A stretch of DNA of 64,000 bases, taken from positions 1-64,000 of the forward strand of contig NZ_CP041091.1 in NCBI RefSeq assembly GCF_006494815.1. Direction: 5' to 3'. Under the pieces are notes generated by a model. The model worked only from the letters and a program-made list of their open reading frames with translations, was not told where the DNA came from and did no database searches. Shown here in pieces: positions 57,322 to 64,000 of this stretch (position 1 is its first letter; each line of letters starts with the position of its first letter). The position numbers and the translations under genes were made by a program. Source of the stretch: Nocardioides sambongensis. GTDB lineage: Bacteria; Actinomycetota; Actinomycetes; Propionibacteriales; Nocardioidaceae.

Positions 57322-58026
57322 ATGGAGGAGCTCGACCCCACGCAGATGCGGATCGGTGACCTGGACCGCCGCCGCCTGGCGGACTTCCTGCGCGACGCCT
57401 CGGCACAGGGCCGGCTCGACGCCGAGGAGCTGGACGAGCGGCTGGCGGCGACGACCTCGGCCAAGACGTACGGCGACCTGGTGCCGATCGTGATCGACCT
57501 GCCCGGCTACGCCGGGGTGGTCGAGCCGGCCGCCGAGCCGCCGGGTGCGGTGGAGCGCTACCAGGGATATGCGCCGGACCTGCACCCGCGACCCGAGCCG
57601 CAGCCCGCTCCGGCGGCGCGGTCCGCCGGTGCGCCGCCGGTGGCGCCGCTGCACCGCTCCAGCGTGGCGATCCTCAGCGGTGTCGATCGTCGTGGCACCT
57701 GGGAGATCGCGCCGTCCCACACCGTGGTGTCGGTGATGGGCGGCGCCAACCTCGACCTGCGCGAGGCGGTCTTCGCCTCCCGGGAGACCGTGATCAACGC
57801 CTTCGTGGTGATGGGCGGGGTGGAGATCGTGGTCAACGAGCGCACCCAGGTCCTGGTCGACGGGATCGGGATCATGGGTGGCTTCGGGGAGAGCCGGCCG
57901 AAGGTGACGGCGGCGTACGACGCCGACTCCCCGCTGGTGCGGATCAAGGGTCTCGCCCTGATGGGCGGGGTCGGGGTCACCCGCAAGCCGATGCCGGGTG
58001 AGGGCACGAAGCGCCCTCGCAGCTGA
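57322..58026 (+). CDS. DUF1707 domain protein with LiaF-like C-terminus
   Basis: The 234-residue protein begins with DUF1707 ('MRIGDLDRRRLADFLRDASAQGRLDAEELDERLAATTSAKTYGDLVPIVIDLP'), a helical module near the membrane or DNA in actinobacteria. The C-terminal ~110 residues ('VSVMGGANLDLREAVFASRETVINAFVVMGGVEIVVNERTQVLVDGIGIMGGF') resemble the cell-wall-active antibiotic response (LiaF) beta-repeat. No membrane helix is seen, unlike many family members. It lies 25 bp after the ECF41 gene on the same strand and may be in the same transcript. Confidence 0.85.
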   Translation: MEELDPTQMRIGDLDRRRLADFLRDASAQGRLDAEELDERLAATTSAKTYGDLVPIVIDLPGYAGVVEPAAEPPGAVERYQGYAPDLHPRPEPQPAPAARSAGAPPVAPLHRSSVAILSGVDRRGTWEIAPSHTVVSVMGGANLDLREAVFASRETVINAFVVMGGVEIVVNERTQVLVDGIGIMGGFGESRPKVTAAYDADSPLVRIKGLALMGGVGVTRKPMPGEGTKRPRS

Positions 58027-58049
58027 GGCATTCGGCGCCCTCTCGGTGC

Positions 58050-58115
58050 GGTGCGGGCGACCCTTCGGGGTGGTGCGTGTGACCCCTCGGCGTGGTGCGG
58101 GGGACCCTTCGGCGA
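58050..58115. repeat. Three abutting 22-bp imperfect tandem repeats
   Basis: Copies at 58050-58071, 58072-58093 and 58094-58115 share GGTGCG(G/T)GxGACCC(T/C)TCGG(G/C)G(T/A). The first contains ACCC-TTCG-GGGT, a C(UUCG)G tetraloop hairpin. The array fills the space between convergent DUF1707 and Cthe_2159-like genes and ends at the latter's stop, so it may act as a terminator array. Confidence 0.75.
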
Positions 58116-59832
58116 TCAGCGCGGGGGGCCGGCGAAGTCGCCGCCGTCGTACTCACCGGCGGTCGCGGTCGCGACCTGCGTCCCGCCGACCTCGAGGGTG
58201 TAGACCTCCCCGTCGACCAGGTCGGAGACCGACAGCAGCAGCGCACCCGCCTCCTTGACCGTCCGGTACGACGCCACCTCGGTGCCCTCCGCGTCCAGCA
58301 CGGTGATCGTCCTCCCGTCGGCGATCGCGTCGTCGAAGGTCGCGATCAGCCACCCCTGCGCCGAGGAGTCCGCGGGACGGCGAGCATCTGCGCGCTGCCG
58401 GCGCCGTAGAGCTCGCCACCGTCGACGACGAGCTCGCCGTTGGTGTCCACGGACGGGTCGGGGCCCTCGCCGTCGCCGGCCACGGTGACGGTGCCGCCGG
58501 TGATCTCCAGCGAGCCGTTGGAGTCCAATCCGTCGCCGCCGGCGTCGACGGTCACCGTGCCGCCCTCGATGGCCAGGAGGCCGCCGGTGTCGACCTCGGA
58601 GCCGCTGGTCGCCTCGCCCTGACCGCCCTGACCGCCCTGACCGCCCTGACCTCCGCCGGGCATCTGGCCGTCGGCGGGCGGCTCGGGCCTCTCACCGTCC
58701 TCCGGCATCGCGGGCATCTCGCCGTCGGCGGGCGGCTCGGGCCTCTCGCCGTCGGCGGGCGGCTGACCGCCCTGAGGAGGCCGGCCGCCCTGGGGATCCT
58801 CCCCGTCGTCGGGCTGCGCGGCCTCGAGGGCCTCGACCACGGCGTCCGGTCCGGCCACGTTGATCCCGTCGTCGGAGGAGGTGACGTCGATGTCGCCGCC
58901 GGCGATCCGCAGGTCGGCCGCCTCGAGGCCTTCGACGGAGGCGACCACCTCGATGCTGCCGCCGTTGATCGTCATCGCGCCCTCGGCCTTCACGGCGTCG
59001 TCGCCGGCGTCCACGGTGAGCGAGCCGCCGTCGACCAGCAGGGAGCCGAGCTCGCCCTCACCGTCGTTGTCGGCCTTCAACCCGTCGTCGTCCGCGGTGA
59101 CGTCGAGGGTGCCGTCCTCGACGACGAGGTAGTCCTTGCCCCGGATGGCGTCGTCGGCGGCGTCGACGGTGATCTCACCGGACAGCACGACGAGGCCGTC
59201 CTTGCTGGTGATGCCGTCGGCGCTGACGCCGTCGACCCGGAGTGCACCGTTGCCACCGATGGTGAGGTCGGCCATCGAGTAGAGGGTCGCGTTGGGGGCG
59301 TCGTCCTCCTCGTCGTCGGCTCCGGATCGCTGGCCGTCGCTGAGGGTGTTGGTGGAGCCGTCGGCGAGCACCACGACGACCTCGTCGGCCGCGGTGACCA
59401 CCAGCGGCGAGGTGCTGGTGGAGGTGATGTCGGCGCCGTCCAGCACGAGCCGGACCTTCCCGTCGACGGCGGAGTCCACCACCAGCTGCCCGTCGGAGAG
59501 GGTGCCGGAGACCAGGTAGGTGCCGGCGTCGGAGATGGTGACCACGTCGCCGTCGGCCGCGGCTCCGTCGCCGTCGATCGTGGTCGCGCCGTCCGCCAGG
59601 TGGATGGTCGTGGCTCCGTCGACGTCGTCGTCGGCGTCGTCGGCATCGGCGTGCGTGTCGTCGAGCCCGGTGACGTAGTTGCTGCTTCCCCGGGCCACCT
59701 CCTGCGCGGTGCCGATGGAGGCGGCGGTGGTCTCGGCGTCGCTCCCGTCGGAGCCCGCCCGCACGCGGAGAGCGAGATCAGGGCGACGGCGGCGACGGCG
59801 GCGGTGGTGGTGCGGCGGATCGGGGACTTCAC
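58116..59832 (-). CDS. Carbohydrate-binding (Cthe_2159-like) lipoprotein, with two one-base frameshifts
   Basis: From a GTG at 59832 (GGAGGAG upstream) the signal peptide (V/M)KSPIRRTTTAAVAAVALIS ends in lipobox LSAC, so it is an exported lipoprotein. One base is missing at the CCC run 59754-59756; the main frame follows: 'ATTIHLADGATTIDGDGAAADGDVVTISDAGTYLVSGTLSDGQLVVDS' and many 'DDGIxAD'-type turns ('DDAIRGKDYLVVEDGTLDVTADDDGLKADND'). This Cthe_2159-like beta-helix is known to bind acidic sugars or cellulose. A Pro/Gly/Glu-rich insert with GQGGQGG repeats sits at about 375-430. A second missing base (58374-58376) precedes the true end '...GEYDGGDFAGPPR'. Repaired length is 572 residues (3n-2). 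Confidence 0.87.
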
Positions 59833-59925
59833 GGGGTGCTCCTCCAGGACGGGCGCAGGGGTTGTCCCCACCATTCAGCGTCGACGTGCTGTGTCGCCCA
59901 CGGGGAGAACCTGTGCGTCGTCTGT

Positions 59926-59951
59926 GCAAGCGTCCGACGCAAGCGTCCGAC
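59926..59951. repeat. Exact 13-bp tandem duplication
   Basis: GCAAGCGTCCGAC occurs twice in tandem (59926-59938, 59939-59951) in the 168-bp divergent region between the Cthe_2159-like lipoprotein and the flavin oxidoreductase. It may be a regulator site or a recent duplication. Nothing else is seen in the region. Confidence 0.6.
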
Positions 59952-60000
59952 GGCACAGCCGCGACGGGCATGTTCGCGTCGCGGACGGTGTTGGGTGGGG

Positions 60001-61130
60001 GTGACGGTGGACGACACGGTGGACGACGGAGGCGGCGACGGCACCCGGACCCCGGACGTCTCGCGGGTCCTCGACAGCGTGGTGATCGGTGCGGGGCAGG
60101 CCGGCCTGTCGGCGTCGTACCACCTCGGACGGCTGGGCCTGGACCACCTGGTGCTCGACGCCGACCGGCGACCCGGGGGCGCCTGGCAGCACCGGTGGGA
60201 CTCGCTGACCATGGACGACGTGCACGGAGTGGCCGACCTGCCCGACGACCCGGCCCCCGGCCGTGGCCGGGAGCGGGCCAACGACGTGATCCCGCGGTGG
60301 TTCGCCGACTACGAGCGCAGGCACGACCTGCCGGTGCTGCGCCCGGTGCGGGTGGATGCGGTGCGCTCGGCCGGCGAGCTGCTCGTCGTCGAGGCGGGCG
60401 ACCAGAGCTGGCGCACCCGCACCCTGGTCAACGCCACCGGGACCTGGAGCCGGCCGTTCGTGCCGCACTATCCGGGCATCGGCGACTTCGCCGGCGAGCA
60501 GTTCCACACCTCCGACTATCCCGGGCTCGACCGGCTGCGCGGCCGGCGCGTGCTGGTGGTGGGCGGCGGGGCCAGCGCGGTGCAGTTCCTGGGGAGATCG
60601 CGCCCGTCGCCACCACCGTGTGGGTCACCCGGCGCGAGCCCGAGTGGCTCGGCGAGGCGGACCGGCTGGACGGCCGGGAGGTGATCCGCCGCGTCCAGGA
60701 CCGGGTACGACGCGGGCTGCCCCCGGCCTCCGTGGCCAGCGTCACCGGCCTGCGCCTGCGCCCCCAGGAGCAGCACGCGGCCGAGCTCGGCGCCTACCGT
60801 CGCCGGCCGATGTTCGCGCGGATCGAGGCGGACGGGGTGCGCTGGGCCGACGGCACGTTCGAGCCGGTGGACGTGATCCTCTGGGCGACCGGCTTCCGCC
60901 CGGCCGTCGGGCACCTCGCCCCGTTGCACCTGACCAGCGAGCACGGCGGGATCCGGCTGCTCGCCACCGGCGAGGACGTGCAGACCGCCGTCACCGCGAC
61001 CGCGGACCCGCGGGTGCAGCTCGTCGGCTACGGGCCCTCGGCGTCCACCATCGGTGGCAACCGCGCCGGACGCGCGGCGGCGCTGGCGGTGCGGCGCCAG
61101 CTGGCCGATCCGCTCGAGGCCGCCGGCTGA
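60001..61130 (+). CDS. FAD-dependent monooxygenase-like NAD(P)-binding protein, with one-base frameshift
   Basis: The repaired protein has about 376 residues and resembles flavin monooxygenase/CzcO-type oxidoreductases. The FAD-binding 'DSVVIGAGQAGLSASYHLGRLG' is near residue 22, 'LVLDADRRPGGAWQHRWDSL' follows, and the NAD(P) loop 'RRVLVVGGGASAVQFLGEI' comes near 184 across the shift. One G is missing at the GGGG run 60591-60594. 'DVILWATGFRPAVGHLAPL' is the conserved ATG motif of flavin monooxygenases. Its GTG start has no strong ribosome-binding site; GTG at 60007 is an alternative. Substrate is unknown. Confidence 0.9.
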
Positions 61131-61140
61131 CCTCGCCCGT

Positions 61141-61677
61141 TCAGCCCTCGGAAGTCTCGGCGGCCGCGGCGGTCTCGGCGGCCGCGGCGAGCCGGTCGAG
61201 GGAGGCGCGCAGCTGCGGCTCGCCGGTGGCCCGGGCCCGCGGGATCCGGGTCTCGTCGGTCAGGTCGGTCCAGTCGTAGGTGTGCCGCACCCGGCTGTGC
61301 GCCTCGTCGATCGGCTCGACCTGCCAGCGCCACTCGTGGCCGATCGGTGCCTCACCCTCGACGCTGGGACGCCACGCGACCAGCCGGCCCTCGGTGAAGG
61401 CGACGACGTGGTTGTCCCGCACCGCATCGCTGGTCAGCCGCATCGCGAAGACCTGCCCGACCCCGGTGAGCCGGTCACCGCGCACCAGCTCGGCGAGGTT
61501 GTCGTTGCCGTCCCAGGAGGGCTGCCGCGCGGGGTCGGCGATCAGCTCGAAGACGGTCGCCGCGGGCGCCGCGACCTCGCGTTCGGCCGACACCACCCGC
61601 TGCTCCCCGGTGCCGCCGCTCGTCCCGTCGCTCGTCCCGGCGTCCGCGCTCGGGGTGCCGTCCGTGGTCTCGCCCAT
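61141..61677 (-). CDS. SRPBCC family protein
   Basis: This 178-residue protein has a Gly/Thr/Ser-rich leader (about 25 residues), then the SRPBCC fold: 'VVSAEREVAAPAATVFELIADPARQPSWDGNDNL' (first strand and helix, with the W in the usual place), 'GQVFAMRLTSDAVRDNHVVAFTEGRLVAWRPSVEG', and 'EAHSRVRHTYDWTDL' in the C-terminal half. Ligand is unknown. It is convergent with the flavin enzyme and divergent from the N-acetyltransferase, with 72 bp between. Confidence 0.88.
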   Translation of the reverse strand: MGETTDGTPSADAGTSDGTSGGTGEQRVVSAEREVAAPAATVFELIADPARQPSWDGNDNLAELVRGDRLTGVGQVFAMRLTSDAVRDNHVVAFTEGRLVAWRPSVEGEAPIGHEWRWQVEPIDEAHSRVRHTYDWTDLTDETRIPRARATGEPQLRASLDRLAAAAETAAAAETSEG

Positions 61678-61749
61678 GGCGCCAGTCAACCGCGCGGTGG
61701 CGTGGACGTCGACCCTCCGGGGTCCTCGATCGCCACTACGCTGCCGGGC

Positions 61750-62594
61750 GTGGCCGACGTACCGCACGCGGATCCCTGGCACACCGCCGACCTGGACCTC
61801 GACGGCTATCTCGAGCGTCTCGGGGTGGCTGCGGCCGAGCCGAGCCTGCCCGCGCTCGGGGAGCTGCACGAGGCGCACGTGCGCCGGTTCACCTTCGACA
61901 ACATCGACGTGCTGCTCGAGCAGCACCCCGGCGTCGGCCTGAGCGCGATCCAGGAGAAGTTCGTCGGCCGCGGACGCGGCGGCTACTGCTTCGAGCACGC
62001 CACGCTGTTCGCGGCGGCGCTGGAGCGCCTCGGCTATCCGGTACGCCGCCACCTCGGCCGGGTGCCCGCCGCCGACGGCACCCTCCAGGCGCGGACGCAC
62101 ATGACCGTCGCGGTCCGCGTGGCCGACCGGTGGTGGCTGTGCGACCCCGGCTTCGGGATGAGCCTGATCCGCCCGATCCGGCTCGCCGACGGCGTCGAGG
62201 CCGACCACTACGGGTGGGGCAGCAAGGTGGTCGCCGCCGACGGGATCGGCTGGTCGCTGCTGCGTCGGCGCGACGGTGAGTGGCAGCACCTGCACACCCT
62301 CGACGCCCTCCGGTGGAGCCGGTCGACATCGTCGCCGGCCACCACTACACCAGCACCTTCCCGTCCTCGCACTTCCGGTCCGGGCTGATGGTCGCGCGCT
62401 ACGTCGAGGACCGGCACGTCGTGCTGCGCCACGACGCGGTGACCGTGCGGCGAGCCGGTGAGCCCACCGAGCACCGGGCGCTGGCGCCGGGGGAGCTCAC
62501 CGGTTGGCTGGACCGGCTCGAGGTGGCGCTGTCGGCCGACGAGCTCGGACGCCTGCTGCTGCGGGTCCGGGAGCTCGACCCGGGATCACGCTGA
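61750..62594 (+). CDS. Arylamine N-acetyltransferase, with one-base frameshift
   Basis: The repaired protein has about 281 residues and acetylates arylamines, hydrazines or related amines with acetyl-CoA (or other acyl-CoA). The Cys-His-Asp triad is visible: catalytic Cys in 'GRGRGGYCFEHATLFAAALERLG', His in 'ARTHMTVAVRV' and Asp in 'WWLCDPGFGMSL'. In mycobacteria NAT acts on isoniazid and in cholesterol metabolism. One C is missing at the CCC run 62306-62308 after 'LHTLDA'; the rest continues 'PPVEPVDIVAGHHYTSTFPSSHFRSGLMVARY...' to 'VRELDPGSR'. It starts at the GTG at 61750. Confidence 0.93.
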
Positions 62595-62683
62595 GTCGCT
62601 CCGCTGTCGCTGCTCGGCGTGTCGCCCACGGTTGGAGTGCCGGCCGCGATGCGCTTGGCACCATCCTCCCCATGGGAAGCGGC

Positions 62684-63550
62684 ATGAGCCCCTGGGCGGA
62701 GCGAGCGGTGGAGCACCTGACCCGCACCGCGACCGGCCGTCCGCTCGACCGCTCGCTGCGGGTCACGCTGAACTTCCACCCGGACCGCGTGGCGGCAGGC
62801 CGCACCGTCCTGGAGCAGCTCGCCCACGACGGGGTCTACCGGTCGCAGTTCGAGACCGGCACCAGCAACGGGGGGCTCACCGCATACCCGGAAGGGGCGC
62901 GGTGGCGGTGGGAGCAACGCATCTTCGCGCATGCCTACGACGAGGCCCCGGTGGCGCAGCGGCCGAAGTACGGGGCGCTGAACCACCGCCGCCGTCGGAT
63001 CGGCGCGGCACCCCGGTTCGGGTCGGCACACCTTCGGCTGCGCGAGGCGGTGCTCGACCGCAGCACCTTCTGCTTCCCCGACTCGGTGTTCGAGCCGACC
63101 GCGATGGGAACCGCAGCTCGGTTCGACCTGTTCCCTCTGGTCGAGACGTTCGATGCCCGCGAACGCTCCGACGCCCTCGAGGCCACCGAGGGCGGGCTGC
63201 TGGACGACTACATCGAGGCACACGTGCACGGCACGGTCGCGTTGGCCGCCGACGTCGAGGCCCTCGTCCTCGATCCGTCGTTTCGCGGGACCCCCGTCGA
63301 GGAGCAGGCCAGGTCGCTCGCGCTGCCCCTGGAGTGGCACGAGGGGCGGGTCCTCACGGTGGCGACCCTGGCTGCCCATCCCGACTTCCGAGGCCGCCAC
63401 ATCGTCGACGTCGGCCACCGCGTCGCCCGCGACGGACTGCTCGATGCGGCCACGGTCGGTCGGGCGGCTCTCGCCGGAGCCGAGGATCCCCAGGACCTGA
63501 AGAAGGTCTGGCACCACGTCGCGAGGTTCGGGAGCCCGGCCGAACGCTGA
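62684..63550 (+). CDS. DUF3626 domain-containing protein
   Basis: The 288-residue protein matches DUF3626: 'RSLRVTLNFHPDRVAAGRTVLEQLAHDGVYRSQFETGTSNGGLTAYPEGARWRWEQRIFAHAYDEAP', then 'RPKYGALNHRRRRIGAAPRFGSAHLRL' and 'DDYIEAHVHGTVALAADVEALVLDPSFRGT'. Conserved His, Arg and Asp could bind a phosphate or metal (inference). The start is the ATG at 62684 (GGAAG upstream); an ATG at 62672 is possible. Function is unknown in this family. It is followed by a 135-bp gap, then the TPP riboswitch. Confidence 0.88.
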   Translation: MSPWAERAVEHLTRTATGRPLDRSLRVTLNFHPDRVAAGRTVLEQLAHDGVYRSQFETGTSNGGLTAYPEGARWRWEQRIFAHAYDEAPVAQRPKYGALNHRRRRIGAAPRFGSAHLRLREAVLDRSTFCFPDSVFEPTAMGTAARFDLFPLVETFDARERSDALEATEGGLLDDYIEAHVHGTVALAADVEALVLDPSFRGTPVEEQARSLALPLEWHEGRVLTVATLAAHPDFRGRHIVDVGHRVARDGLLDAATVGRAALAGAEDPQDLKKVWHHVARFGSPAER

Positions 63551-63685
63551 GCGCCCACCGGGCGTTGATCGGCGTCGGGGACCGTGTCCGCGCGCTGTCG
63601 CGTCGGACCAGGACGTGCTGCCGAGCTCGGTTGGTGGACACCGGTTCGGGCCGGCCACGGGCGCGCGCTACTGTCGACGCATCCA

Positions 63686-63773
63686 CCCACGGGAGTCCGC
63701 GGCAGCGGGCTGAGAGGGAGCTGCAGCCGCTCCGACCGTCGAACCTGATCCGGCTCACACCGGCGAAGGAAGC
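63686..63773 (+). ncRNA. TPP riboswitch (THI element)
   Basis: Core motifs are present in the correct order: GGGAGTCC (P2 start), GCTGAGAGGGAG (the CUGAGA core that binds the pyrimidine ring), then GACCGTCGAACCTGATC (ACCUGAU core) and CACACCGGCGAAGGAAG (closing part). It is 16 bp before the thiamine-synthesis gene. On binding thiamine pyrophosphate it would lower expression of the thi operon. Confidence 0.95.
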
Positions 63774-63788
63774 GAAGGAGCGAACGCC

Positions 63789-64000
63789 GTGCGTACCCCT
63801 CGTCCCGACCTCCCCGGGATCCCCGTCCCCGCGTCACCTGCCTGGTCGCCGACCACGACGACCTCGACCTGCTCCCGGCGCTGGCCGCCGCCGGCGTCGA
63901 CGGGTTCCAGGTCCGTGCCCCCGGCGCCGACACCCGGTCGCTGATCGCGCTCACCGACCGGGTGCTCGAGGCCGTCGAGGGCACCGGGGCCCGGGTGCTC
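63789..64000 (+). CDS. thiE: Thiamine phosphate synthase N-terminus (cut by window edge), with one-base frameshift
   Basis: The GTG at 63789 follows GAAGGAG and the TPP riboswitch. It starts (V/M)RTPRPDLPGIPVP; one C is then missing at the CCCC run 63827-63830. Restored, it reads 'RVTCLVADHDDLDLLPALAAAGVDGFQVRAPGADTRSLIALTDRVLEAVEGTGARVL' to the window edge, with the 'AAGVDGFQVR' strand typical of ThiE, which joins the thiazole and pyrimidine halves of thiamine. Only about 71 residues are in view, so ThiE is favoured mainly by this and by the riboswitch. Confidence 0.75.

Overview
The window is chromosomal DNA from a high-GC Gram-positive actinobacterium. It has very high GC at third codon positions, many GTG starts, CysQ, an XPB-type helicase next to a helicase-C_3 protein, a CspB-like cold-shock protein, DUF3027/DUF2530/DUF5709/DUF1707 families and an ECF41 sigma factor. 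Gene content and order look most like Nocardioides or a close relative (inference; no search was run). No insertion sequence, prophage, CRISPR array, rRNA or tRNA gene was seen.

Layout. 1-7 kb: an edge-truncated NmrA/SDR protein, an MpaB-type oxygenase, an SRPBCC protein, a secreted lipase, and a two-gene unit of unknown function with a WSG motif. 6.9-17.1 kb: housekeeping genes glmU, prs, pepN, rplY/ctc and pth, with a glycine-betaine-type ABC importer (ATPase-permease-lipoprotein) on the minus strand. 17-24 kb: cysQ, alkB, an HD-domain protein, chorismate mutase and small unknowns. 23-31 kb: ercc3/XPB and its helicase-associated neighbour face a PP2C-FHA-RDD/FHA signalling operon across 33 bp. 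31-39 kb: cspB-like, an MFS protein, DUF3027, a methyltransferase, DUF2530, MarR-MFS and an AzgA-type purine permease; parts of this order recall the Rv0871-Rv0880 region of Mycobacterium tuberculosis. 39-43.6 kb: the str operon (rpsL-rpsG-fusA-tuf) with a recognisable promoter and terminator. 43.6-53.9 kb: trmB, DUF5709, PIN-PhoH, a transglycosylase-like protein, GlsB, fumC, a beta-lactamase-fold hydrolase, an aldo/keto reductase, and a fusion of a DUF429 (RNase H-fold) domain to a RelA/SpoT synthetase domain. 53.9-64 kb: class I fumarase, a carboxymuconolactone decarboxylase-ECF41 sigma unit with a matching promoter, a DUF1707 protein, a Cthe_2159-like lipoprotein, a flavin monooxygenase-like protein, an arylamine N-acetyltransferase, DUF3626, and a TPP riboswitch leading into an edge-truncated thiE.

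Two points shape how the annotation should be read. First, twelve conserved genes between 24 and 64 kb, including essential rpsL, are each broken by loss of one base in a short G/C run (13 sites in all). Restoring one base per site gives full-length proteins with sensible stops, so these are most likely sequence errors, not pseudogenes; I annotate them as single genes. Second, the most unusual gene is the DUF429-RelA/SpoT fusion at 52.1-53.8 kb. It resembles in concept the RNase HII-alarmone synthetase fusion of mycobacteria but uses a different nuclease-like domain, and its synthetase has Gln where the catalytic Glu is expected.
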